Positions 18,270 to 26,936 of a stretch of DNA of 46,144 nt are shown in pieces. The notes under the pieces were generated by a model. The model was not told where the DNA came from, did no database searches, and saw only the letters and a list, made by a program, of their open reading frames with translations. The position numbers and the translations under genes are program-made. The number at the start of each line of letters is the position of its first letter. Positions within the stretch are counted from its first letter, which is position 1. Where the stretch lies: the NCBI RefSeq assembly GCF_003671715.1, contig NZ_RAIF01000020.1, positions 15,083 to 61,226 of the forward strand. Direction: 5' to 3'. Source of the DNA: Streptomyces sp. E2N166. Lineage in GTDB: Bacteria > Actinomycetota > Actinomycetes > Streptomycetales > Streptomycetaceae.

Positions 18270-21200
18270 ATGTCTACGCACCCCGCCCCCGCCCTCGGCA
18301 CCCTCGCCCCCCGGCTGACCGAGCTGTCCCTGCGCGACGCGCACCGGCTCGGCCGCAGGCTCGAGGGTGCGCGGAAGATCCGTAAGCCGGAGGCCCGCGC
18401 CGCCGTTCTCGCCGAGATCGAGGCGGAGGTGGCCAAGGCCGAGCTGCGCATCGGTGAGCGCCGGGCCCGCGTGCCCGCCGTCAGCTACCCCGAGCAGCTG
18501 CCCGTCAGCCAGAAGAAGGACGTGATCGCGGAGGCCATCCGCGATCACCAGGTCGTCATCGTCGCCGGTGAGACGGGGTCCGGGAAGACCACCCAGATTC
18601 CGAAGATCTGTGTCGAGCTCGGCCGCGGTGTCCGCGGCATGATCGGGCACACCCAGCCGCGGCGGATCGCCGCCCGCACCGTCGCCGAGCGGGTGGCGGA
18701 CGAGCTGGACACGCCGCTCGGTGAGGCCGTCGGCTGGAAAGTGCGGTTCACCGACCAGGTGAACCCGGACGCCACCTTCATCAAGCTGATGACGGACGGC
18801 ATCCTGCTCGCCGAGATCCAGACCGACCGCGAGCTGCGCGCCTACGACACGATCATCATCGACGAGGCACACGAGCGGTCCCTCAACATCGACTTCCTGC
18901 TGGGCTACCTCGCCCAGCTGCTGCCGAAGCGGCCTGACCTCAAGGTCGTCATCACCTCGGCGACCATCGACCCCGAGCGCTTCTCCCGGCACTTCGGCGA
19001 CGCCCCGATCATCGAGGTCAGCGGCCGGACGTATCCGGTGGAGGTCCGGTACCGGCCGCTTCTCGAAGAAGAGGGCGACGACGCCGACCGCGACCAGATC
19101 ACGGCGATCACCGACGCCGTCGAGGAGCTGATGGGCGAGGGCAAGGGCGACATCCTCGTCTTCCTCTCCGGCGAGCGGGAGATCCGGGACACGGCCGACG
19201 CGCTGGAGAAGAAGAGATACAGATTCACCGAGGTGCTGCCGTTGTACGCCCGGCTGTCGCACGCCGAGCAGCATCGGGTGTTCCAGCAGCACACCGGGCG
19301 CAGGATCGTTCTGGCGACCAACGTCGCCGAGACCTCGCTGACCGTCCCGGGCATCAAGTACGTCATCGACCCCGGATTCGCCCGGATCTCCCGGTACAGC
19401 CACCGCACCAAGGTGCAGCGGCTGCCGATCGAGCCGATCTCGCAGGCCAGCGCCAACCAGCGCAAGGGCCGCTGCGGGCGGACCAGCGACGGCATCTGCG
19501 TCCGGCTCTACTCCGAGGAGGACTTCGACGCGCGGCCGGAATTCACGGACGCGGAGATCCTCCGTACCAACCTCGCCTCCGTCATCCTGCAGATGACCGC
19601 GGCCGGCCTCGGCGACATCGAGAAGTTCCCCTTCATCGATCCGCCGGACCACCGCAACATCCGCGACGGTGTACAGCTCCTCCAGGAACTGGGCGCACTC
19701 GACCCCGGGCAGAAGGACGTACGCAAGCGGCTGACCGACACCGGCCGCAAGCTGGCCCAGCTGCCCGTGGACCCGCGGCTGGCGCGAATGGTCCTGGAGG
19801 CCGACAAGAACGGCTGTGTCCGCGAGGTCATGGTCATAGCGGCGGCGCTCTCCATCCAGGACCCGCGGGAGCGCCCGGCGGAGAAACAGGCCCAGGCCGA
19901 CCAGCAGCACGCCCGCTTCAAGGACGAGACCAGCGACTTCCTGGCCTTCCTCAACCTCTGGCGGTACGTCCGCGAGCAGCAGAAGGAGCGGGGCTCGTCG
20001 TCCTTCCGCCGGATGTGCAAGCAGGAGTACCTCAACTTCCTGCGCATCCGCGAGTGGCAGGACATCTACACGCAACTGCGTACGGTCGCCAGGCAGATGG
20101 GCCTTCACCTCAACGACGAGGACGACGCCGCTCCCGACGACCGCGTCCACGTCTCGCTGCTGGCCGGGCTCCTCTCCCACGTCGGCATGAAGGACGTGAA
20201 GGAGGGCGCGAAGAACGAGTACCTGGGCGCGCGCGGCGCCAAGTTCGCGATCTTCCCGGGCTCGGCGCTCTTCAAGAAGCCCCCGCGTTTCGTGATGTCC
20301 GCCGAGCTGGTGGAGACCTCCCGGCTCTGGGCCCGCGTCAACGCGAAGATCGAGCCCGAGTGGGTGGAGCCGCTCGCCGGGCACCTCCTCAAGCACACCT
20401 ACAGCGAGCCGCACTGGGAGAAGGACCAGGCGGCCGTCATGGCGTACGAGAAGGTCACGCTGTACGGCGTGCCGATCGTGGCGCAGCGCAAGGTGAACTA
20501 CGGGCGGATCGATCCGGAGGTCAGCCGCGAGCTGTTCATCCGCAACGCCCTGGTGGAGGGTGACTGGCGTACGCACCACAAGTTCTTCGCGGACAACCGC
20601 AAGCTGCTGACCGAGGTCGAGGAGCTGGAGCACCGCGCCCGGCGCCGGGACATCCTGGTCGACGACGAGACGCTGTTCGACTTCTACGACCAGCGGGTGC
20701 CCGAACACGCCGTGTCGGGTGCGCACTTCGACTCGTGGTGGAAGCACAAGCGGCACGAGCAGCCCGACTTCCTCGACTTCGAGCGCGAGATGCTCATCAA
20801 CGAGAAGGCGGGGGCGGTCACCAAGGACGACTATCCGGACTCCTGGCGCCAGGGGCCGCTGAAGTTCCGGGTGACGTACCAGTTCGAGCCGGGCGCGGAC
20901 GCCGACGGCGTGACCGTCCACGTGCCGCTCCAGGTGCTCAACCAGGTCACGGACGAGGGCTTCGACTGGCAGATCCCGGGCCTGCGGGAGCAGGTCGTCA
21001 CGGAGCTGATCCGGTCCCTGCCCAAACCGATCCGCCGCAACTACGTGCCGGCGCCGAACTACGCGCAGGCGTTCCTCGACCGGGCCGTGCCGCTCCAGGA
21101 GCCGCTGACGGTGACCATGGCGCGGGAACTGAAGCGCATGGTGGGGGTGCCGTTCGACGCGGAGGACTTCGACTGGTCGAGGGTCCCCGACCACCTGAAG

Positions 21201-22229
21201 ATCACTTTCCGGATCGTCGACGAGCGGCGCCGCAAGCTGGCCGAGGACAAGGATCTGGAGGCACTGAAGCTCCGTCTGAGGCCGAAGGCGCGCAAGGCCC
21301 TCTCCCAGGCCGCGGCGGCCACCGCCGAGCGCAGTGGCGGCGAGTCCCTGGAGCGCGCCGGCCTGACGGAATGGACGATCGGCACGCTCTCCCGTGTCTT
21401 CGAGACGCGTCGGGCGGGTCAGCCGGTGCGGGCGTATCCGGCGCTGGTCGACGACGGACCGGCGGCGAACACCGTCTCCGTACGTCTCTTCGACACCGAG
21501 GCCGAGCAGGCGCAGGCGATGTGGAAGGGCACGCGCCGGCTGATCCTGCGCAACATCCCGGTCAGCCCCGCGAAGTTCGCGTCCGAGAAGCTGACCAACC
21601 AGCAGAAGCTGAACCTGTCCGCGAATCCGCACGGTTCGATCCAGGCCCTGTTCGACGACTGCGCGACGGCGGCGGCGGACAAGCTGATCGCGGACTTCGG
21701 AGGGCCGGCGTGGGACGAGGAGTCGTACCGCAAGCTCTACGACAAGGTCCGCGCGGAGATCGTCGACACGACCGTCCGTACGGTGGGGCAGGTGCAGCAG
21801 GTGCTGGCCGCCTGGCAGGCCTGTGAGCGCCGCCTGAAGGCCGTACGGAGTCCCGCGCTGCTGGCGAACCTCCAGGACGTGCGCGGGCAGCTGGACGCGC
21901 TGGTGAAGCCCGGCTTCGTCACGGAGGCGGGAATCAAGCGGCTGCCGGACCTGATGCGCTACCTGGTCGCCGCCGACCGGCGGCTGCAGCAGATGCCGAC
22001 CGGCGTCCAGCGGGACACGTCCCGGATGGAGAAGGTCCACGAGATGCGCGACGAGTACGCGTGGCTGCTGGAGCAGATGCCGCAGGGGCGGCCGGTTCCG
22101 CAGCAGGTCCTGGACGTCCGCTGGATGATCGAGGAGCTGCGGGTCAGCTACTTCGCGCACGCGCTGGGCACGGCGTACCCCGTCTCCGACAAGCGGATCG
22201 TGAAGGCGATCGACGCGCTCGCGCCGTAG
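18270..22229 (+). CDS. hrpA: DEAH-box ATP-dependent RNA helicase HrpA
   Basis: A 1319-residue full-length HrpA. Walker A GETGSGKT is at residues 100-107 and DEAH at 198-201. Also visible are TSATID (motif III), a LVFLSGEREI-type motif at the start of RecA domain 2, LATNVAETSLTVPGI, and QRKGRCGRTSDG (motif VI). Winged-helix, ratchet and OB-fold regions follow, then the long HrpA-specific C-terminal domain (DUF3418 type). HrpA resolves stalled or collided ribosomes and helps mRNA processing. ATG 18270 begins a normal HrpA N-terminal helical region (ELSLRDAHRLGRRLEGARK). It stands alone, after the tRNA-cluster terminator and before a tRNA-Asp gene. Confidence 0.96.
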   Translation: MSTHPAPALGTLAPRLTELSLRDAHRLGRRLEGARKIRKPEARAAVLAEIEAEVAKAELRIGERRARVPAVSYPEQLPVSQKKDVIAEAIRDHQVVIVAGETGSGKTTQIPKICVELGRGVRGMIGHTQPRRIAARTVAERVADELDTPLGEAVGWKVRFTDQVNPDATFIKLMTDGILLAEIQTDRELRAYDTIIIDEAHERSLNIDFLLGYLAQLLPKRPDLKVVITSATIDPERFSRHFGDAPIIEVSGRTYPVEVRYRPLLEEEGDDADRDQITAITDAVEELMGEGKGDILVFLSGEREIRDTADALEKKRYRFTEVLPLYARLSHAEQHRVFQQHTGRRIVLATNVAETSLTVPGIKYVIDPGFARISRYSHRTKVQRLPIEPISQASANQRKGRCGRTSDGICVRLYSEEDFDARPEFTDAEILRTNLASVILQMTAAGLGDIEKFPFIDPPDHRNIRDGVQLLQELGALDPGQKDVRKRLTDTGRKLAQLPVDPRLARMVLEADKNGCVREVMVIAAALSIQDPRERPAEKQAQADQQHARFKDETSDFLAFLNLWRYVREQQKERGSSSFRRMCKQEYLNFLRIREWQDIYTQLRTVARQMGLHLNDEDDAAPDDRVHVSLLAGLLSHVGMKDVKEGAKNEYLGARGAKFAIFPGSALFKKPPRFVMSAELVETSRLWARVNAKIEPEWVEPLAGHLLKHTYSEPHWEKDQAAVMAYEKVTLYGVPIVAQRKVNYGRIDPEVSRELFIRNALVEGDWRTHHKFFADNRKLLTEVEELEHRARRRDILVDDETLFDFYDQRVPEHAVSGAHFDSWWKHKRHEQPDFLDFEREMLINEKAGAVTKDDYPDSWRQGPLKFRVTYQFEPGADADGVTVHVPLQVLNQVTDEGFDWQIPGLREQVVTELIRSLPKPIRRNYVPAPNYAQAFLDRAVPLQEPLTVTMARELKRMVGVPFDAEDFDWSRVPDHLKITFRIVDERRRKLAEDKDLEALKLRLRPKARKALSQAAAATAERSGGESLERAGLTEWTIGTLSRVFETRRAGQPVRAYPALVDDGPAANTVSVRLFDTEAEQAQAMWKGTRRLILRNIPVSPAKFASEKLTNQQKLNLSANPHGSIQALFDDCATAAADKLIADFGGPAWDEESYRKLYDKVRAEIVDTTVRTVGQVQQVLAAWQACERRLKAVRSPALLANLQDVRGQLDALVKPGFVTEAGIKRLPDLMRYLVAADRRLQQMPTGVQRDTSRMEKVHEMRDEYAWLLEQMPQGRPVPQQVLDVRWMIEELRVSYFAHALGTAYPVSDKRIVKAIDALAP

Positions 22230-22263
22230 CAGACCTCGTGACGAGGTGCGCACGGAGGGTGAG

Positions 22264-22294
22264 TTCGCCCTAGGGGCTCGCCCTCCTGTAGAGT
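22264..22294 (+). promoter_or_regulatory. Possible promoter of tRNA-Asp copy 2
   Basis: TAGAGT at 22289-22294 with TTCGCC at 22264-22269 (19 bp spacing), about 42 bases before the tRNA. The -35 match is weak. Confidence 0.45.
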
Positions 22295-22335
22295 CTCTTC
22301 TCGCAGCGCAAGGGCAAGAAAGCGCAGCAAAACCT

Positions 22336-22410
22336 GGTCCTGTGGAGCAGTTTGGAGTGCTCGCCACCCTGTCAAGGTGGAGGCCGCGGGTTCAAATCCC
22401 GTCAGGACCG
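22336..22410 (+). tRNA. tRNA-Asp (GUC), copy 2
   Basis: Same 75 bases as copy 1 at 17980. Anticodon GUC. Followed at once by a strong hairpin terminator. Confidence 0.96.
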
Positions 22411-22415
22411 CAGCG

Positions 22416-22449
22416 AAGTGGACCCGCACCGATCGGTGCGGGTCCACTT
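22416..22449 (+). terminator. Terminator of tRNA-Asp copy 2
   Basis: Perfect 15-bp stem AAGTGGACCCGCACC (22416-22430) with 22435-22449, loop GATC. Confidence 0.85.
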
Positions 22450-22489
22450 GTCTCATTCACCCACTCGATCCCGCCTCCTGCGCGCCACC

Positions 22490-22562
22490 CGCCACCCTGC
22501 CAAGGTGGAGGCCGCGCCCGCGGCGCAGCCGCCATCGGGTACAGCGAATCCCGTCAGGACCG
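22490..22562 (+). pseudogene. Broken tRNA-Asp copy with anticodon change and T-loop insertion
   Basis: From CGCCACCCTG onward this matches tRNA-Asp: anticodon stem CCACC/GGTGG, variable region GAGGCCGCG, and the 3' end AATCCCGTCAGGACCG. The 5' acceptor and D arm are missing. The anticodon is GCC instead of GTC. The six bases GGTTCA of the T arm are replaced by about 30 unrelated bases (22517-22546). It cannot fold as a tRNA. A terminator-like hairpin follows, just as after the intact copy, so tRNA and terminator were duplicated together. Confidence 0.8.
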
Positions 22563-22565
22563 CAG

Positions 22566-22603
22566 CGAAGAGGGCCCGCACCGATCGGTGCGGGCCCTCT
22601 TCG
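22566..22603 (+). terminator. Hairpin after the broken tRNA-Asp copy
   Basis: Perfect 17-bp stem CGAAGAGGGCCCGCACC (22566-22582) with 22587-22603, loop GATC. It shares the CCCGCACCGATCGGTGCGGG core with the hairpin at 22416. A partial direct repeat of its right arm (CGGGCCCTCTTCG) follows within 25 bases. Confidence 0.75.
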
Positions 22604-22763
22604 CTTGCGTCCGGGCCCTCTTCGCGTGCTTCCCACTCGTCGCATCCGACCCCCTCGCCCCCAGAAGGCCCTGAGCGCCCCTCTCGCGGCCTTGACGGCG
22701 TCACATTCGCTCGGTACTCCAATGGACAGGGCACGTTCTCCGTGCGACCCCTGGAGGTGGCGT

Positions 22764-22958
22764 ATGGCGGCATCGGTCAGGCACGAGACGCGGGCCCTGC
22801 TCCGCGCACATCTGTCGGCCGCTACGTCGTACCGTCATCTGACGCGCCACTGTCCGATCTGCCACCGGCTGCTCCGGCTGGCGTTGGACTCACCCGTCCC
22901 CCAGTCCCCGACGGGCCGTCAAGACGGCGTCGAGGACGGGAGCGCGTCCACCGCGTGA
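22764..22958 (+). CDS. DUF6274-type small Cys/His protein
   Basis: A 64-residue basic protein. The core HETRALLRAHLSAATSYRHL leads into TRHCPICHRLLRLAL. The HCPxCH cluster could bind zinc. CxxCH also resembles a haem-c site, but there is no signal peptide, so haem is unlikely. ATG 22764 has GGAGG nine bases upstream. I recall this family (DUF6274) as a Streptomyces gene near bldC; its function is unknown. The 430 bases downstream (22959-23388) hold no clear gene, only an AT-rich patch with a palindrome near 23126 and the bldC terminator. Confidence 0.75.
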   Translation: MAASVRHETRALLRAHLSAATSYRHLTRHCPICHRLLRLALDSPVPQSPTGRQDGVEDGSASTA

Positions 22959-23250
22959 TCCCCGTCGGCCCCAACACCCTTGCCATGCAGACCTACTGGA
23001 GCCCACGCCTCCTCTAGCGCACATACGCCAGAGCCAACAAGCATCGCGCCGTGTGACGGGTGTCACCGCATGAGTTTTGGAAACCGTGGCACTTACGGCT
23101 CTCCTACAAGTAGTCAATTTAATATGTGCAATTGCACTACCTTCCAGGGCGCGCGCACAGCTGATCCGACACCCCTCCCCAGACTCCGACAAGCCCGCTC
23201 ACAGAGCCGGCCGACAGGCCCTCACCAGGCACAGGACCGGACACAAAAAA

Positions 23251-23284
23251 GATCGCGCTGGACCCGGCGGAGTCCAGCGCGATC
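23251..23284 (-). terminator. Rho-independent terminator of bldC
   Basis: Stem GATCGCGCTGGAC (23251-23263) with 23272-23284, followed on the minus strand by TTTTTTGTG. It lies about 105 bases after the bldC stop. Confidence 0.9.
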
Positions 23285-23388
23285 CACGACGCACCCCTGT
23301 TGGGGCAGGAACGACGTCGTTTGGAGCTGTGGTTCCGAGCGCCTCGGCGGGTTGGGGGACCTGCCGTTTTGCCCGGTTATTCAGTTGT

Positions 23389-23595
23389 TCAGGCCTCGCT
23401 GCGCTGCTGCGGAATGCCCGCGAGCAGAGCGCGGACCTCGGCTTCGCGGTAGCGGCGATGCCCGCCGAGCGTGCGGATCGACGTGAGCTTGCCGGCCTTC
23501 GCCCAGCGCGTGACCGTCTTCGGGTCGACGCGGAACATGGTGGCGACCTCAGCCGGGGTCAGCAGCGGCTCGGCATCAGGGGTGCGAGCGGTCAT
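23389..23595 (-). CDS. bldC: BldC, MerR-like developmental regulator
   Basis: A 68-residue DNA-binding protein, essentially a single MerR-like winged helix: LLTPAEVATMFRVDPKTVTR (helix-turn-helix) and WAKAGKLTSIRTLGGHRRYR (wing). BldC binds head-to-tail on direct repeats and holds back entry into sporulation and aerial growth, with effects on antibiotic production. Length and sequence are those of the Streptomyces protein. ATG 23595 has GAGGAGG upstream. A perfect 8-bp inverted repeat (AGAACCGA/TCGGTTCT, 23612-23633) precedes the ribosome site. The 23596-24139 stretch has no gene and should hold the bldC promoter. Confidence 0.97.
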   Translation of the reverse strand: MTARTPDAEPLLTPAEVATMFRVDPKTVTRWAKAGKLTSIRTLGGHRRYREAEVRALLAGIPQQRSEA

Positions 23596-24139
23596 GAGCG
23601 GCCTCCTCGGGAGAACCGAACCTTCTCGGTTCTTTCCTCTAAATTCTGCACCTTGACCCGCGTTGCCCGAAATGGCGGACGCGAGTCGAGTCGGTTATAG
23701 GACGAACGGCTTGTCCTCGGCACTACAACTACACCATCCGTCCAGCCGCGTCGGCCAAACCGATGGAATTGCCCTCCCAGGTGTTCATCAGCGACGGAAG
23801 CCGATGGACCATGCCATAGCGGACAGTCACGCCACTGTGACGATCAGTCACAGGGCGATCAGGGGTCACCGGACCTACCATCAGACCCCCCAAAGCGTGC
23901 AATGCGGAGATTCCGCCCACAGTGCATCACGGCAGGACGGAAGGAGCCCTCCCCGGACTCCTTGTCCTATTTTGGCATGAGGAGGGGGAAGCGGCGCAAG
24001 AGTGATGTACGTGCGGTCCGTCACGCTTGACGCTTACGCCCGGAACGGGACCTACGTCCCTTGTTGACAGAACATCAGCCCACACCGGGCAAGTGTCGGA
24101 TCGGAAGACGAAACCCCACATCGGGCGGTACGTCAAACG

Positions 24140-24991
24140 TCAGTTCGCAGACCGCCGGTCCCGGACCGCCCGCCAGCGCTCCACCAGCCGCCCGTACGCG
24201 GCCCCCGCCGTGGCCCCGTCGCCGTGGCGCAGCGCCTCGATGCCCTCGGCCACGTCCGCCGCGGAGTGGTCGTCCTCCAACTCACCGGCCGGCAGGGCGT
24301 GCACGAGCCCGCCGTAGTCCAGCTCGACCAGTGACCGCGGGTGGAACTCCTCCAGCCAGCGCCCCACGTCCACCAGGCCGTCGATGAGCGGCCCCTCGTC
24401 CATGGCCTCCTTCAGGGCCCGCAGGCCCCGGGCCACCCGCCGGCGGGCCTGCACCATCGGCGTCCGGTAGCGCAGCACCGGTGCCGCCGCCCCTTCGCCG
24501 TCGCCGCCCTTGTCGTACTCCCGCTCCGCGTCGGAGACCAGCACGAACCAGTTGATCGGCACCTGCCAGGTCGCGGTGCGGATCCAGGGGCGGGCGTCCG
24601 GGTTGCGCTCCAGCCAGCGCCCGTAGTCCTGGGCACTCTCGCGGCGTACGACCGGTGGGAGCAGGGCGTCCAGCACCGGTTCCGGGAAGTCCTCGGCCAG
24701 CTCCCCCAGGGCCTGCCAGCCGCGCAGCCGGGTCCGCCAGGGGCAGACGCAGACCACGCCGTCGACCTCGGTCACGAAGGCGTCCGCGCTCTCGTGCACC
24801 GGCACCGCCACGGGCGGGGTGGGCAGCAGGTCGGCCAGGGAGCGGCGCAGCTCGTCCTGGTAGGAGGGCAGGTCGGTGCGGCGGGCGTAACGGGACCAGT
24901 GGCCGCGTTCCTCCTCCGGGAAGGCGGCCAGCGGTTCGTACACGCGCAAGTACGCGGCGTAAGGAATGATCACCGAGGACACCTTGGGCAC
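24140..24991 (-). CDS. Hypothetical protein, divergent from vdh
   Basis: A 283-residue soluble protein. I do not recognise a domain. It begins with a YAAYLRVYEPLAAFPEEERG motif, has many Trp and paired acidic residues, and a central DYGRWLERNPDARPWIRTAT segment. It shows good Streptomyces codon bias, so it is a real gene. GTG 24991 has GGAGGGAG upstream; the frame stays open far upstream, but only as antisense of vdh. It shares a 219-bp promoter region with vdh and was probably conserved beside it. Enzyme or regulator cannot be said. Confidence 0.82.
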   Translation of the reverse strand: MPKVSSVIIPYAAYLRVYEPLAAFPEEERGHWSRYARRTDLPSYQDELRRSLADLLPTPPVAVPVHESADAFVTEVDGVVCVCPWRTRLRGWQALGELAEDFPEPVLDALLPPVVRRESAQDYGRWLERNPDARPWIRTATWQVPINWFVLVSDAEREYDKGGDGEGAAAPVLRYRTPMVQARRRVARGLRALKEAMDEGPLIDGLVDVGRWLEEFHPRSLVELDYGGLVHALPAGELEDDHSAADVAEGIEALRHGDGATAGAAYGRLVERWRAVRDRRSAN

Positions 24992-25135
24992 GCCTGCTCC
25001 CTCCCCCGCGCACCGCCGCGAAAACCTGCGGGAAGCGATCACAAACGCGCGGGAATCTCTGCAAATCGTCGCACGCCCGTACTCCGTGCGGAGGTGATCC
25101 TGAGCACTGTGCGGCGGGCGGGCACCGGCAGGCTC

Positions 25136-25141
25136 TAATCT
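25136..25141 (+). promoter_or_regulatory. Possible -10 element of vdh
   Basis: TAATCT, 70 bases before the vdh start, in the divergent gap. No good -35 is seen, which suggests activator-dependent transcription or a different position. Confidence 0.35.
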
Positions 25142-25210
25142 CATGCCAAAGTCCCCGCCACCCGCACGGGGACCGTCTTCACCCGCCGCACCTACACAGG
25201 AGTCACCACC

Positions 25211-26305
25211 GTGACCGACGTAACCGGCGCACCTGCTGATGTACTGCACACCCTGTTCCACTCGGAGCAGGGGGGTCATGAGCAAGTCGTGCTCTGCCAG
25301 GACCGTGCCAGCGGCCTCAAGGCCGTCATCGCCATCCATTCCACCGCCCTGGGCCCCGCGCTCGGCGGTACGCGCTTCTACCCGTACGCGAGCGAGGCGG
25401 ACGCCGTCGCCGACGCGCTGAACCTCGCGCGCGGGATGTCGTACAAGAACGCCATGGCCGGTCTCGAGCACGGCGGCGGCAAGGCCGTGATCATCGGCGA
25501 CCCGGCGCAGGTCAAGTCCGAGGAGCTGCTCCTCGCCTACGGCCGGTGCGTCGCCTCGCTCGGCGGCCGGTACGTCACCGCGTGCGACGTCGGCACGTAC
25601 GTCGCCGACATGGACGTCGTGGCACGCGAGTGCCGCTGGACCACCGGCCGCTCCCCCGAGAACGGCGGCGCCGGCGACTCGTCCGTGCTCACCGCCTTCG
25701 GCGTCTACCAGGGCATGCGCGCCTCCGCCCAGCACCTGTGGGGTGACCCGACGCTGCGCGCCAGGCGCGTCGGCATCGCCGGCATCGGCAAGGTCGGTCA
25801 CCACCTGGTCGACCACCTCGTGGCGGAGGGCGCCGAGGTCTTCGTGACGGACGTGCGTGAGGACGCCGTACGGCGCGTCACCGAGCGGCACCCTGACGTG
25901 CTGGCCGTCCGGGACACCGAGGAACTGATCCGCGTCGACGGCCTGGACATCTACGCCCCCTGCGCGCTGGGCGGCGCGCTGAACGACGACACCGTGCCGG
26001 TGCTGACCGCCAAGGTGGTGTGCGGCGCGGCCAACAACCAACTCGCGCACCCAGGTGTGGAGAAGGACCTCGCCGACCGCGGGATCCTCTACGCGCCGGA
26101 CTACGTGGTGAACGCCGGCGGCGTCATCCAGGTCGCCGACGAGCTGCACGGCTTCGACTTCGACCGGTGCAAGGCGAAGGCGGCGCGGATCTACGACACC
26201 ACGCTGGCCATATTCGCACGTGCGAAGGATGACGGTATTCCGCCGGCCGCGGCGGCCGACCGGATCGCCGAGCAGCGGATGGCGGAGGCGCGTACCCGGC
26301 GGTGA
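25211..26305 (+). CDS. vdh: Valine dehydrogenase (NAD+)
   Basis: A 364-residue member of the Glu/Leu/Phe/Val dehydrogenase family. It oxidatively deaminates valine, leucine and isoleucine to 2-oxo acids, feeding acyl-CoA precursors for fatty acids and polyketides. Visible are the substrate site [12 protein letters not shown], the catalytic lysine in [12 protein letters not shown], and the Rossmann motif [26 protein letters not shown] and [15 protein letters not shown] are also family signatures. GTG 25211 is preceded by AGGAG. Length is normal. Monocistronic by position; the gene after it starts 310 bases later. Confidence 0.95.
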   Translation: MTDVTGAPADVLHTLFHSEQGGHEQVVLCQDRASGLKAVIAIHSTALGPALGGTRFYPYASEADAVADALNLARGMSYKNAMAGLEHGGGKAVIIGDPAQVKSEELLLAYGRCVASLGGRYVTACDVGTYVADMDVVARECRWTTGRSPENGGAGDSSVLTAFGVYQGMRASAQHLWGDPTLRARRVGIAGIGKVGHHLVDHLVAEGAEVFVTDVREDAVRRVTERHPDVLAVRDTEELIRVDGLDIYAPCALGGALNDDTVPVLTAKVVCGAANNQLAHPGVEKDLADRGILYAPDYVVNAGGVIQVADELHGFDFDRCKAKAARIYDTTLAIFARAKDDGIPPAAAADRIAEQRMAEARTRR

Positions 26306-26615
26306 CCGCGCGCTGGTCGGGCGGGGTCTTCGCAGGTTTGACCGGTACCCGTCGGGGGGCAGTTGGAGAGAACTCTCACTTATCCCGGCGGGTCGACCGT
26401 CGAAAGGTGGTTAAAATCGCCGTTGACCAGCGAGGACGGGGCGCCTCGAAGGTCCTGGGCATGACCACGTGCTGCGGGCGACGTACCGTATGGGCGTGGG
26501 CTCAGGTACCGTGGAAGCCCTACGGACCGGTCTCTCCACGGGGAGCCCGTTCCGGACCATGAACGCGTGTCAAGACTCTGGGGCCGTCGAGCCCCGTCGT
26601 TGAGGGGGTCGAGCC

Positions 26616-26870
26616 ATGGGGCGCGGCCGGGCCAAGGCCAAGCAGACGAAGGTCGCCCGCCAGCTGAAGTACAACAGCGGTGGGACTGATCTCTCCCGCC
26701 TGGCCGAGGAGCTGGGCGCATCGCCATCGAATCCGCAACCGCCTAACGGCGGGCAATTCGAGGACGATGAGCAAGACGATGACGTGTACGCAAAGTACGC
26801 CGACCTCTATGAGGACGACGACGAGGACGAGGACGGCCAGTCCCCGTCTCAACAGCGACGCGGCGCTTGA
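26616..26870 (+). CDS. DUF3073 family protein
   Basis: An 84-residue protein with the invariant start MGRGRAKAKQTKVARQLKYN, followed by TDLSRLAEELG and a very acidic tail (DEQDDDVYAKYADLYEDDDE). The basic head and acidic tail suggest nucleic-acid or protein contact. DUF3073 is conserved across actinobacteria with unknown function. ATG 26616 has GAGGGGG upstream. The 310 bases before it (26306-26615) hold a TTAAAAT patch and a GGGGC/GCCCC hairpin just upstream of the start, but no gene. Confidence 0.93.
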   Translation: MGRGRAKAKQTKVARQLKYNSGGTDLSRLAEELGASPSNPQPPNGGQFEDDEQDDDVYAKYADLYEDDDEDEDGQSPSQQRRGA

Positions 26871-26888
26871 CCTTGCACTGAACACCTT

Positions 26889-26918
26889 CCCGGTCGGTGG
26901 CTTCTGTCACCGACCGGG
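26889..26918. terminator. Bidirectional terminator between DUF3073 gene and purM
   Basis: Perfect 11-bp stem CCCGGTCGGTG (26889-26899) with 26908-26918, between convergent genes. Confidence 0.85.
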
Positions 26919-26936
26919 TTCTGTGCTACCCGCGTC

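Noticed and set aside
18090..22367. A 1425-codon open frame on the minus strand
   Set aside because: It is the antisense of hrpA and runs through tRNA genes; high GC removes stop codons in this frame.
22980..23700. Plus-strand frames across the bldC region
   Set aside because: They are antisense to bldC or lack start signals; the terminator T-tract is on the minus strand, supporting bldC transcription.
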